Shown: positions 1 through 7,049 of the stretch, piece by piece
Position numbering within the stretch: position 1 is the first letter of the stretch
Layout: the number at the start of each line of letters is the position of its first letter
NCBI GenBank assembly: GCA_964433155.1
Contig: CAYSQE010000017.1
Coordinates: 1 to 26,746 of the forward strand
Source of the DNA: 2-01-FULL-40-13 sp964433155
Lineage (GTDB): Bacteria; Patescibacteriota; Microgenomatia; UBA1406; GWC2-37-13
Length of the DNA stretch: 26,746 nt
Direction: 5' to 3'
Position numbers and translations under genes: made by a program
The notes under the pieces: model-generated
What the model was told of the DNA's origin: nothing
What the model saw: only the letters and a program-made list of their open reading frames with translations
Databases searched by the model: none

Positions 1-24
1 TCTATGGTACAATTCAAAGTAGGC

Positions 25-53
25 AAAAAACGAGACCAAAAATGAACGGTCTC
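25..53 (-). terminator. Rho-independent terminator of the unrecognised first gene
   Basis: Read on the minus strand, a 6-bp stem GAGACC/GGTCTC (48-53 with 32-37) with a 10-nt loop is followed after one base by a run of six T (25-30). It lies about 30 nt beyond the stop codon of the minus-strand gene ending at 84, which is where an intrinsic terminator is expected. Confidence 0.7.
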
Positions 54-83
54 CAGGTGTAAAAAGAAGCAAATTAAATCATA

Positions 84-761
84 TCATGCCCCAAATCCAC
101 GATCGTAATTTGGTGCATACGAAATTCCGCTACTAATGGCTGATCTAAAAGCTTCCAACAACTGTTTTAACGCAACTATTCCTAGTTTTGCCATCTCTTC
201 ATCGTTTAAAGAATTTGTGGCTGGTAAATCTTTTGGTTCGAAAACAACCAAAGGATTTATTGTAAATCGCATGGATCTGTCTAAAGTAGCTTTGACAACA
301 GGTTCACTGTGTCTTTGGTAGCCTATCATTTCTAATTCTCCTATATATGCATATCCATCTCTGAACCCTGGAAGAAATTTTAAGGGAATAGGAGGTGCTT
401 TTACACCGTAACCATGCACATGAACGCTACCATCGTACTCCATTATAGCAGTAGTATCGGGTGCGTATTCTTGTCTACCAGCAAATATATTTTCAGTAAA
501 AAAGGTCAATGGTCCTCCTATAACACCACTGATACTTTTTGCTCTTAAGTCTTTAATAGAATCTGGAATCCAATCTCCATCAAGTTTCACATGGCCACCT
601 AAATAGTGTTTAAGCGCTTTTCTTATAGGTGAGAGTGGATAGGATGCTGCAATAGCTGGTGGCTTACGTTCAATCATCCAATAGGTTGGGACAAATTTCT
701 GATGTGGAGCAACTTGATTAATATCAGATATGGGATGAAGTTCTCCTCTGCCAATACTCAT
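84..761 (-). CDS. Unrecognised 225-residue protein
   Basis: I do not recognise this family. The protein is soluble-looking: no signal peptide, membrane segment or cysteine-rich motif is visible. It has many Pro, Gly and aromatic residues in the middle (such as VHVHGYGVKAPPIPLKFLPG), and ends with a likely amphipathic helix before a Gly/Tyr-rich tail. The start is well supported: a consensus promoter (769-797) lies directly upstream, with the -10 box 7 nt before the ATG, so the mRNA should be leaderless. A terminator follows the stop, so the gene appears to be a single-gene unit. It is divergent from the tRNA/dut unit. The reading frame is convincing because of these signals; the function is unknown. 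Confidence 0.75.
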   Translation of the reverse strand: MSIGRGELHPISDINQVAPHQKFVPTYWMIERKPPAIAASYPLSPIRKALKHYLGGHVKLDGDWIPDSIKDLRAKSISGVIGGPLTFFTENIFAGRQEYAPDTTAIMEYDGSVHVHGYGVKAPPIPLKFLPGFRDGYAYIGELEMIGYQRHSEPVVKATLDRSMRFTINPLVVFEPKDLPATNSLNDEEMAKLGIVALKQLLEAFRSAISSGISYAPNYDRGFGA

Positions 762-768
762 AGGTGAT

Positions 769-797
769 AATGTATCATAACCATGCTACAATGTCAA
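769..797 (-). promoter_or_regulatory. Sigma70-type promoter, leaderless gene
   Basis: On the minus strand, a perfect -35 TTGACA (792-797) is followed by a 17-bp spacer and -10 TACATT (769-774). The ATG at 761 is 7 nt past the -10 box, so transcription should begin at or next to the start codon. Confidence 0.75.
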
Positions 798-865
798 CAA
801 AAAGACTAAAAAAACATTAACATTCTAGTTACCACATTTTAACATAAAAGTTTAAGGGGCGATGA

Positions 866-871
866 TATAAT
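866..871 (+). promoter_or_regulatory. -10 box for the nested tRNA-Val / dut transcript
   Basis: TATAAT ends 10 nt before the first base of the outer tRNA-Val. No good -35 box is seen at 16-18 bp. The position suits a transcript starting a few bases before the tRNA and running into dut. Confidence 0.6.
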
Positions 872-881
872 TAAAGATGAA

Positions 882-1061
882 GGTCGCTTAGCTCAATGGT
901 TAGAGCACTTTGTTTACACCGCGCCTGCACTGGCCGTTTAGCTCAATGGTCAGAGCACCTCGTTTACATCGAGGGGGTTGAGGGTTCAAGTCCTTCAACG
1001 GCCACAACGTGTTACGGCGGGCAGGTCGAAGGGGTTGGGGGTTCAAGTCCCTCAGCGACCA
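882..1061 (+). tRNA. tRNA-Val(TAC) interrupted by a 107-nt insert containing another tRNA
   Basis: The 5' half is 882-919 and the 3' half is 1027-1061. Joined, they make a full cloverleaf: acceptor GGTCGCT/AGCGACC, D stem GCTC/GAGC, anticodon stem CTTTG (908-912) with CGAAG (1027-1031), loop TTTACAC with anticodon TAC (915-917), variable loop GGGTT, T stem GGGGG/CCCTC with loop TTCAAGT, discriminator A1061. CCA is not encoded. The intervening 920-1026 holds a complete second tRNA-Val. The flanks of the insert can pair (CCTGC 924-928 with GCAGG 1021-1025). The exact junction is ambiguous by one base because C920 and C1027 are identical. A functional outer tRNA would need splicing or ligation of halves; alternatively this is a disrupted relic, although every stem is intact. 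Confidence 0.75.
932..1004 (+). tRNA. tRNA-Val(TAC), complete, nested inside the outer tRNA-Val
   Basis: The cloverleaf is complete: acceptor GGCCGTT/AACGGCC, D stem GCTC/GAGC, anticodon stem CCTCG/CGAGG around TTTACAT (anticodon TAC, 963-968 region), variable loop GGGTT, T stem GAGGG/CCTTC with one G-T pair and loop TTCAAGT, discriminator A1004. CCA is not encoded. It differs from the outer tRNA in acceptor, anticodon and T stems, so it is not a fresh tandem copy. Confidence 0.92.
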
Positions 1062-1062
1062 C

Positions 1063-1500
1063 ATGAATCTCCAGATAAAACGTATCGATAGATCTCTTCC
1101 ACTTCCAATCTACCATACTAAAGGTTCTGTCGCATTTGATTTATATTGTAGAACTACGAATGAGGTTAAGCCTTTTCAACCAATAATCATACCCCTTAAT
1201 CTGATTGTCAAAATTCCAAAAGGCTATTTTCTCCTTCTTGTCCCGCGATCATCACTGTCTCTAAAAAAAAATCTTATGATTGCAAATGGAATTGGAGTCA
1301 TTGACCAAGATTATCATGGAGACGAAGATGAGGTGGGTTTACAAGTTCTTAATTTCTCAAAAGAACCAGTAGTCGTCAAAAGGGGAGAAAGGATTGCTCA
1401 AGCCATCCTTGTCAAAATCGCAAAGGCTAGTAAATTTATTGCAAAAAAATCTCTGGCAAAAAAATCGCGCGGGGGTTGGGGAAGTACTGATAGACATTAG
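1063..1500 (+). CDS. dut: dUTPase (deoxyuridine triphosphatase)
   Basis: Dut hydrolyses dUTP to dUMP and pyrophosphate, keeping uracil out of DNA and supplying dUMP. The trimeric dUTPase motifs appear in order: motif 1 VAFDLYCRTT (about 20-30), motif 2 PRSSLSLKK, motif 3 GIGVIDQDYHGD with the catalytic Asp and Tyr, motif 4 RGERIAQAIL, and the C-terminal motif 5 GGWGSTD, with Trp in the usual Phe position. At 145 residues it has normal length. The ATG at 1063 begins one base after the discriminator of the outer tRNA; an upstream in-frame ATG at 1009 would translate through tRNA sequence and is rejected. RNase Z processing of the tRNA 3' end would leave a nearly leaderless dut mRNA. No SD is present. 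Confidence 0.93.
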   Translation: MNLQIKRIDRSLPLPIYHTKGSVAFDLYCRTTNEVKPFQPIIIPLNLIVKIPKGYFLLLVPRSSLSLKKNLMIANGIGVIDQDYHGDEDEVGLQVLNFSKEPVVVKRGERIAQAILVKIAKASKFIAKKSLAKKSRGGWGSTDRH

Positions 1501-1572
1501 CTGTTAGCTTATTAGATTTTAGCTATCAGAATCTATGACTAAAAGCTAACGGTCTAAAAACTAATAATCTAG
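1497..1572. repeat. TTAGCT-rich imperfect palindrome, copy 1
   Basis: This AT-rich stretch between the convergent dut and trxB genes is built from repeated TTAGCT/ATTAG words and their complements, giving an imperfect inverted repeat (ATTAGATTTTAG near 1511 against CTAAAAACTAAT near 1554). Its left arm closely resembles that of a second intergenic element at 18696-18774. It may also serve as a bidirectional terminator for dut and trxB. Confidence 0.55.
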
Positions 1573-2543
1573 TTCCTCACTATCTTGCTTGAACCCCACA
1601 AAGTAGGCGCCATCTGTTGTTTGAGGAATGAAAAGACTGCCGAGGCGGCTCTAGCTCCTGATCCAACAGCTGATGTTATCTGTTCAATTGAAAAACGGTG
1701 GCTGATCACATCGCCTGCAGCATATACACCAGCAACCGATGTCGAAAGCTTTTCATCAACTGAGATAAATCCTCCCGGATCCATCGCAACTCCTAGGGCT
1801 ATAAGAAGAGCGGTGCCTGGTACTCCGCCGATTTCGACAAATAACCTGTCAACTTGAAGATTTTTTATTTCTGTCGAATTCGTTTGAGGATTTTTGACTT
1901 GAATCTTAATTCCTGTCAATTTTTTACCATCGCCAAATATTTCGCTGACAACAGAATTGAAAATAACTTCTATATTTGGGTTTTCTTCTATATGCTTCTT
2001 CCATACCTCGTCACAGCGGAGTTCGTTTCCTCGATATATGATATATACCTTTTTGGCTGAATGCGCAACCTGCGCTGCAGTCTGGCAAGCAGCGTTAGCT
2101 CCGCCTATAACTGCTGCGACCGTTTGCAGGTAGTCGAACCTACCACAAGTAGCACAGTACATTATTCCTTTGTCAGTATATTCGATTTCGCCAGGAATAT
2201 TTAATTTTCTTCGCTCCACACCAGTTGCTAGAATGATAGTCTTGCTTTCATACTCTTTTTCATTTTTTGTTTTCACTTTAAAACCACTCTCAGTCTTTTC
2301 TATCTCATATATCATATCCGTCAGTATCTCTCCTCCCCGTTTTTTGGCTTGAGCCACCATTCTTTCTGTAAGCTCTACGCCTTTTATTTCTTCAAAGCCT
2401 GGATAATTTAATATGTCTGGGGCAAGAGTGAGCTGTCCTCCGATCGTGCTACCTATCACAAGACTTTTTAGACCTAAACATGAAGCATAGATTGAAGAAG
2501 TCAGCCCGGCTGGACCAGCGCCTATTATAATAAGATCATACAT
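1569..2543 (-). CDS. trxB: Thioredoxin reductase-like FAD/NAD(P) oxidoreductase
   Basis: This is a low-molecular-weight thioredoxin reductase family protein of normal length (324 aa). Visible features are the FAD Rossmann motif GAGPAGL (8-14), the redox pair C130-A-T-C133, a second dinucleotide site GGANAA (147-152) and the FAD-binding VYAAGDV near the C terminus. Three family hallmarks are altered. The Asp that normally follows the CxxC (CATCDG) is Gly134. The NADPH 2'-phosphate motif HRRxxxR reads YRGNELR (170-176). The usual GDG in the C-terminal motif reads GSG. Electron donor and activity are therefore uncertain: NADH, another donor, or a non-thioredoxin partner are possible. It lies 3 nt after the preceding ligase gene. 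TACAAT 7 nt upstream of the ATG could drive a leaderless transcript of its own. Confidence 0.85.
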   Translation of the reverse strand: MYDLIIIGAGPAGLTSSIYASCLGLKSLVIGSTIGGQLTLAPDILNYPGFEEIKGVELTERMVAQAKKRGGEILTDMIYEIEKTESGFKVKTKNEKEYESKTIILATGVERRKLNIPGEIEYTDKGIMYCATCGRFDYLQTVAAVIGGANAACQTAAQVAHSAKKVYIIYRGNELRCDEVWKKHIEENPNIEVIFNSVVSEIFGDGKKLTGIKIQVKNPQTNSTEIKNLQVDRLFVEIGGVPGTALLIALGVAMDPGGFISVDEKLSTSVAGVYAAGDVISHRFSIEQITSAVGSGARAASAVFSFLKQQMAPTLWGSSKIVRN

Positions 2544-2546
2544 ATT

Positions 2547-3572
2547 TTAGATTGTATCATATCTTTTTAAAGCGGTATCTATAATCATCTTGAGCATTTT
2601 TTCATAGTCTATACCCAAAGCGCGACAGGCTATTGGAAAATACGACCATTGAGAAACATCAGGCGGCAGTAGTCCGGGTGGAGCATTGACATCCAGAATA
2701 TATAAATTGCCATTCTGGTCATTTCTCATGTCAATTCGACAAAGATCATATATGTCTAAAGCCTTCCATGTCCTTAAACTTAAATCCTCGATTTTTTGCC
2801 TGAGATCTTTGTCTAATTTTGCCGGACAGACCAAATGATTTGTTGAAGATGAATCTTCATAGACCCACTTCACTTCAATAGAATCAAATGGGAGAAATCT
2901 TTTAGGCAGAAGTTTAAAATCTGGTTCAATAATTGGTAAAATTCGTGGTGGATTGCCGAGCATGGCAACTGAAAATTCTCTCCATTTCAAAAAAGGCTCA
3001 ACAAATGCTGGTTGTTCAAATGTTTTTAAAATGAGTTCAACTTGTTTTTTTAACGATCTCACGTCGTTAACGATACTATTTTTCGTGATCCCGGCTGACG
3101 ACCCTTGCGCAACAGGCTTAACTATAAGTGGATAATGGAGATCATTTTTTAAACTGATATCCAAACTATCAAGCAATTGATAAGGAAGTGTAGAAACATT
3201 ATTTGCAGATAAAATTTGTTTCATTTTTACTTTGTTCAAAGTCAGGGCTCTAACAAAGGACGATGAACCTGTAAAAGGAATCTGCAACATCTCAAGCATA
3301 GCGGGAATATGGCAGTATTTGAATTGCCCGTATAAACCAAAGGAATAATCGAAAGCGAAATCAATCTCTTTACGTTTTTCATATAGCTTTAGATAAGCTT
3401 GCGTATTGGCTTCTATAGGAATTACTTTATAACCAAGATTCTCAAAATGCTTGATCATCGATGCAATAACCGGTGGATCATCAAAGTCGACCTCAAGTTG
3501 CGATCGAGGATCTTTGGGATCTGGATATTGATGTCTTATATTGTAAAGAAATGCCAAAGATCTAATTTTCAT
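2547..3572 (-). CDS. ATP-grasp ligase, D-Ala-D-Ala ligase-like (paralogue 1)
   Basis: The ATP-grasp fold of the D-Ala-D-Ala ligase family is recognisable: an N-terminal Rossmann-like domain with a GLYGQF segment (79-84) and IPFTGSSSF (98-106), the nucleotide-binding Lys strand PLIVKPVAQGSSAGI (148-162), EPFLKWREFSV, and a Mg-binding C-terminal segment DVNAPPGLLPP (294-304). Classical Ddl has E-x-N-T-x-P-G-M/F-T there, so the residues around the D-Ala carboxylate differ. It overlaps the upstream paralogue by 4 nt (ATGA), implying coupled translation. It could be a genuine Ddl, since no other candidate is in view, or it could ligate a different amino acid pair. At 341 aa it is of Ddl length. 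Confidence 0.75.
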   Translation of the reverse strand: MKIRSLAFLYNIRHQYPDPKDPRSQLEVDFDDPPVIASMIKHFENLGYKVIPIEANTQAYLKLYEKRKEIDFAFDYSFGLYGQFKYCHIPAMLEMLQIPFTGSSSFVRALTLNKVKMKQILSANNVSTLPYQLLDSLDISLKNDLHYPLIVKPVAQGSSAGITKNSIVNDVRSLKKQVELILKTFEQPAFVEPFLKWREFSVAMLGNPPRILPIIEPDFKLLPKRFLPFDSIEVKWVYEDSSSTNHLVCPAKLDKDLRQKIEDLSLRTWKALDIYDLCRIDMRNDQNGNLYILDVNAPPGLLPPDVSQWSYFPIACRALGIDYEKMLKMIIDTALKRYDTI

Positions 3573-4630
3573 GGAGGAGGAAGTGCAGAAACTTGATTTA
3601 CATCGCTTACCGCAGGAGTTGCCTGTTTCTCCATATCTCGTACAGTATTCAAAACAAGCCTTTTTAGGATATCGTAAAACGAAACATTGTAGAGATCTAA
3701 AATGACAGCCATTGCCGTTGCGGTTTCCTTTGGACCAAAAGCTGGATTACAGTTAGCATCCAAAAAATAATATCTGCCAGAACTGTCAATCCGCACATCA
3801 AATTTTCCATAATCAAACATCCGAGTCACCTCAAACGCACGCTTTACATATTCTCCTAATACTAGATCCTGATATTTCTGATAATGAAACGTCTCGTAAG
3901 GCTTGGAGGTCCATTGATCATCGAATGTGGCAAATATATATTTTTCTGCTTTTTTGGTAAAAACTTTTTCAGCCAGATACACTTTTTTATTCAATCCCTC
4001 TAGTAGAAACGCTGTGATCTCACGACCCACAATAAATTCCTCGACGAGTACGGGCTGATCATAGGTTTTTAGCAAAAACTTTAGTCGTTCTCTAAGTTCC
4101 TTTTCGTTTTCTGATATCGCAGCTTCAGTAATTTCTACTGCCCCATGTATCTCGTTTAGCTTCGATATCAGAGGAAAACGAAGTGTGGGATCTAATGCGT
4201 CTGCCGAGGAGTTAAACAACTGATAATGGGGGACCGGTACTCCGTTTTGCTCCAAAAGTTTTTTTATGACAAATTTATTGTGATCGAGGGAGACACCCAA
4301 GATTCCTGCACCAGTATAAGGTATATCAAGAAGTTCTAATACGGCAGGAATTGTAGAGGACAGATATTCGTTACCTTTTACAGAATCCACCAAATTAAAA
4401 ACTATATCGGGTTTACCGCGTCGAAGCTTTTCTGGTAACTCAGCATTTCCTGGATATAAATTAACTTTTATACCGAGTTTTTCAAGATAGGAGGCTATAA
4501 TTTTTGCATCAACCTCGGCATCTTTTTCTGTCAGATATTGCGCTTCGGTGGGAAAATATTCTCTTTTTACATCGCTATAGGCAATACCCACAACTTTGGG
4601 AAACGAGTCTCCATTGAGAGTTTGATTCAT
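3569..4630 (-). CDS. ATP-grasp ligase, D-Ala-D-Ala ligase-like (paralogue 2)
   Basis: This is the first gene of the minus-strand operon and a divergent paralogue of the next gene, with the same domain order: PDIVFNLVDSVKGNE (about 74-88), IPYTGAG (102-108), the ATP-grasp segment RFPLISKLNEIHGAV, VEEFIVGREITAFLL, then FDVRIDSSGRYYFLDANCNPAFG (the last part at 291-299). The Mg ligands fit D291/N293, but the family signature E-I-N-T-x-P-G is replaced by DANCNPAFG and the glycine-rich SS(V/A)G loop is weak. Substrates may therefore not be two D-alanines. The Pro-rich C-terminal tail (ATPAVSDVNQVSALPPP) looks disordered. A strong promoter lies 28 nt upstream of the ATG. Function in cell-wall peptide synthesis is inferred. 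Confidence 0.72.
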   Translation of the reverse strand: MNQTLNGDSFPKVVGIAYSDVKREYFPTEAQYLTEKDAEVDAKIIASYLEKLGIKVNLYPGNAELPEKLRRGKPDIVFNLVDSVKGNEYLSSTIPAVLELLDIPYTGAGILGVSLDHNKFVIKKLLEQNGVPVPHYQLFNSSADALDPTLRFPLISKLNEIHGAVEITEAAISENEKELRERLKFLLKTYDQPVLVEEFIVGREITAFLLEGLNKKVYLAEKVFTKKAEKYIFATFDDQWTSKPYETFHYQKYQDLVLGEYVKRAFEVTRMFDYGKFDVRIDSSGRYYFLDANCNPAFGPKETATAMAVILDLYNVSFYDILKRLVLNTVRDMEKQATPAVSDVNQVSALPPP

Positions 4631-4657
4631 CTTTAAGCTAAAAAAATCAATGTATTT

Positions 4658-4685
4658 TTTATACGCATTTTTAAAAAAATGTCAA
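4658..4685 (-). promoter_or_regulatory. Promoter of the ligase-ligase-trxB operon
   Basis: On the minus strand, TTGACA (4680-4685), a 16-bp A/T-tract spacer and TATAAA (4658-4663) precede a predicted start about 20 nt before the ATG at 4630. A perfect hairpin abuts the -35 box. Confidence 0.75.
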
Positions 4686-4709
4686 GAGGGATACCATTTG
4701 GTATCCCTC
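4686..4709. repeat. Perfect 10-bp hairpin next to the -35 box
   Basis: GAGGGATACC (4686-4695), loop ATTT, then GGTATCCCTC (4700-4709). It sits immediately upstream of the TTGACA of the minus-strand operon. It could be a protein-binding operator, a palindromic repeat or part of a transcript. No U-tract directly follows on the plus strand, so a plus-strand terminator is unlikely. Confidence 0.7.
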
Positions 4710-4714
4710 GCCAA

Positions 4715-4780
4715 CCCTGTAGACGCGCTCTTGTGACGCGAGAACGTAGATCTCGGGAACAAGTTAGCGTTCTAGTAGGG
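4715..4780. other. Structured intergenic element, possible small RNA
   Basis: A GC-richer island in an AT-rich region folds on paper into one long interrupted hairpin: CCCT/AGGG and TAGA/TCTA at the base (4715-4723 with 4771-4780), CGCT/AGCG (4726-4729 with 4766-4769), CTTGT/ACAAG (4730-4734 with 4759-4763), and CGAGA/TCTCG (4739-4743 with 4751-4755) with a 7-nt loop. A T7 run begins about 10 nt further on (4790-4796). I do not recognise a known RNA family, and no clear plus-strand promoter precedes it. It may instead be a palindromic repeat element. Confidence 0.45.
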
Positions 4781-4800
4781 CCAAGCGAATTTTTTTAAAG

Positions 4801-4806
4801 TATAAT
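4801..4806 (+). promoter_or_regulatory. -10 box of the Clp-like ATPase gene (leaderless)
   Basis: A perfect TATAAT lies 6 nt before the ATG at 4813, placing the predicted transcription start on the start codon. No -35 consensus is seen at the usual distance. Confidence 0.65.
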
Positions 4807-4812
4807 CATTTT

Positions 4813-7044
4813 ATGTTACAAAGACTATCAGCTTTTTACCGTCTCTCTATAAATAATTTTTTAGAAGCCTGTATTAATATAATTATCTTCCTGCCTTATT
4901 TTTTTTCTGTCGCAACTCTACTCAAAACTCTTTTTCATCCTTGGAAGAATCTCGTAAGTAAAAAAACTCAGACTGGATTTTCTTTTGAAGAGTGGCTAGG
5001 AAGAGTCGGATTCAATCTCATCTCTAGCCTTATTGGCGTTTTTATGAGATTGTCAATCATCCTGTTTTATTTTATTGTTCAATCAATATTTTTGTTAATA
5101 GTCCCTTTTGCTTGCATCCTGTATATTCTTTTGCTCCCTTTTTTATTTCTTGAATCTCAATTTGGCAAGACAGAGGAAGAAAAAAAAGAACTCTCTCGAC
5201 TCAAATTCCTGGGCTTCCACTTACTCAATCAGGAAAATTATTCACAAGTTGCGTCGTGGTTTGAGCTTTATTACAGTCAATATGTTCTTAAAATGAAATG
5301 GTGGAAGAAAACACACTTATTTTCATTACCACCACTTGCCCGCGATTGGGCGGTAGGATTTACGCCAAGGCTTGACGAATATGGTCAAGACCTCACCTCT
5401 TTCTCATACCACCAAAATACTAATCACATTGTTGATAGAGAAAAAGAGATCGACGAAATAGAAAGGGTATTAGCGAAAAGTCAAGAAGCGAATGTAGTCG
5501 TCGTGGGAGAAGAAGGTGTTGGAAAACACACAATCATTGTAGCCTTAGCTAAAAAAATGTATGAAGGTAAAACAAAGTCATTACTTATGTATAGGCGTAT
5601 TATTAAACTTAACTTAGAGAAGATCTTATCCGAATTCTCGGATTTAAAACAAAGAGAGAGGTTCTTTGAAGATTTACTAAATGAAGCTGCGCAAGCCAAA
5701 AACGTAATTATCTATATCGATAATATTGAAAACTATATATCGATTAAAAAAGGTGGGGTAGACATAACTTCTGTTATCGAAAAGTTTGCCAAATTTAACA
5801 CGCTTCAATTTATGGCTGTGACAACGCCTTTCTTTTATCAAAAATTTTTCCAGACAAACGAAAGCCTCGTGAGGCTATTTGCAAAAATAAATGTCGACGA
5901 AGTAAAAAAAGAGGAGGCAGAAAAAATATTACTTCAAGTTGCAGCAATATTTGAATCTCGCTATCAGTTAGCGATCCCTTATGAAACGATAAAAAATGCC
6001 ATAGAGAAAAGTGAGTTTTATGTGACGGATATTCCCTTTCCCGAAAAAGCGATCGATCTTTTAGACAGTACATGCGTATTAGCTAAAGAAAGTAGTACCT
6101 CGTCTCATATTGTTCATCCAGATCTCATTGATACAATCTTAAGCGAGAAAACACATGTTCCGACCACTCTTACGAAGAATATGAAAGATAAACTCGTTCA
6201 TCTTGAAGAATTACTATCACAACAAGTAATTCATCAAGATTTTGCAATCCATAAACTTTCGTCATCGCTTCGCCGTTCATTCCTTTTAATCGGTAAAAGA
6301 AAAAAACCAACTGCGAGCCTTCTTTTTTTAGGTCCAACTGGAGTCGGAAAGACAGAAAGTGCTAAAGCTGTTGCTATGATTTTTTTTGGCGGCGACTCCT
6401 ATTTGACTCGCTTCGACATGTCAAATTATCAATCGCAAAACGACATTCCTAAACTCATTGGTTCTCTTGATACTGGCGACCCAGGACTGCTCTCAAAGGC
6501 CGTGAGAGAGAGTCCTTATGGAGTGCTACTCTTAGATGAAATAGAGAAAGCAAATAAAGATCTTGTCAATATTTTTTTGACTGTTTTGGATGAAGGATAT
6601 TTTACCGACGGATTTGGAAAGCGCGTAGACTGTAAAAATCTTGTCATTATCGCAACCTCAAATGCCGGATCGGATATAATTTATAAGCAAATTGGACAGA
6701 TTGGACCAGTTAGTCTTGTTGATCACCTCATCGAGCAAAAAATCTTCTCGCCAGAATTTCTAAATCGCTTTGATGGAGTCATCACATTTAACCCTCTTGA
6801 TCAAGATTCGGCAAAACAGATTGCCAGAAATTTTATTCAAAAAATTTCCGAGGATATCTACAATCTTCATAAAGTTAAAGTTAATGTTTCAGATATTTAT
6901 CTTAGCGAGCTTATAAAAAGGGGCTATGATGAAAAATTTGGCGCACGCAATCTCGAACGCTTGATTCGCGATGAAATAGAAGATAAAATAGCAAAGTTAG
7001 TCTTGGAAGGAAAAGTCAAAGGAGGAGAAAGTCTCGCTCTCTAA
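4813..7044 (+). CDS. Membrane-anchored Clp/Hsp100-type AAA+ ATPase
   Basis: The 743-residue protein has hydrophobic segments at about 20-38 and 70-115 (two or three membrane spans, with an LLKTLFHPWKN segment between them), then a ClpC/ClpB-like core. AAA domain 1 has Walker A GEEGVGKHT (232-240), but its Walker B reads IIYIDNIE instead of hhhhDE, and the arginine-finger region reads LVRLF instead of RRF. It may bind but not hydrolyse ATP. AAA domain 2 is intact: Walker A GPTGVGKT (507-514), LLLDEIEKA (572-580), sensor 1 ATSNAG, NRFD (651-654) and sensor 2 GARNLERLI. The Clp N-domain repeats, an M-domain coiled coil and a clear ClpP-docking IGF/LGF loop are not seen. A membrane-localised unfoldase is inferred; the partner protease is unknown. 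Confidence 0.85.
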   Translation: MLQRLSAFYRLSINNFLEACINIIIFLPYFFSVATLLKTLFHPWKNLVSKKTQTGFSFEEWLGRVGFNLISSLIGVFMRLSIILFYFIVQSIFLLIVPFACILYILLLPFLFLESQFGKTEEEKKELSRLKFLGFHLLNQENYSQVASWFELYYSQYVLKMKWWKKTHLFSLPPLARDWAVGFTPRLDEYGQDLTSFSYHQNTNHIVDREKEIDEIERVLAKSQEANVVVVGEEGVGKHTIIVALAKKMYEGKTKSLLMYRRIIKLNLEKILSEFSDLKQRERFFEDLLNEAAQAKNVIIYIDNIENYISIKKGGVDITSVIEKFAKFNTLQFMAVTTPFFYQKFFQTNESLVRLFAKINVDEVKKEEAEKILLQVAAIFESRYQLAIPYETIKNAIEKSEFYVTDIPFPEKAIDLLDSTCVLAKESSTSSHIVHPDLIDTILSEKTHVPTTLTKNMKDKLVHLEELLSQQVIHQDFAIHKLSSSLRRSFLLIGKRKKPTASLLFLGPTGVGKTESAKAVAMIFFGGDSYLTRFDMSNYQSQNDIPKLIGSLDTGDPGLLSKAVRESPYGVLLLDEIEKANKDLVNIFLTVLDEGYFTDGFGKRVDCKNLVIIATSNAGSDIIYKQIGQIGPVSLVDHLIEQKIFSPEFLNRFDGVITFNPLDQDSAKQIARNFIQKISEDIYNLHKVKVNVSDIYLSELIKRGYDEKFGARNLERLIRDEIEDKIAKLVLEGKVKGGESLAL

Positions 7045-7049
7045 ACCTT

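Noticed and set aside
882..1061. Group I intron in the outer tRNA-Val
   Set aside because: The insert is only 107 nt and 73 of these are a complete tRNA; there is no room for the P3-P9 core or a guide sequence.
1009..1062. Upstream in-frame ATG for dut at 1009
   Set aside because: It would translate through the 3' half of the outer tRNA and add residues absent from the dUTPase family.
4686..4709. Intrinsic terminator at the perfect hairpin
   Set aside because: No gene reads into it on the plus strand, and on the minus strand the T-run is displaced by the TTGACA -35 box and lies upstream of the operon start.
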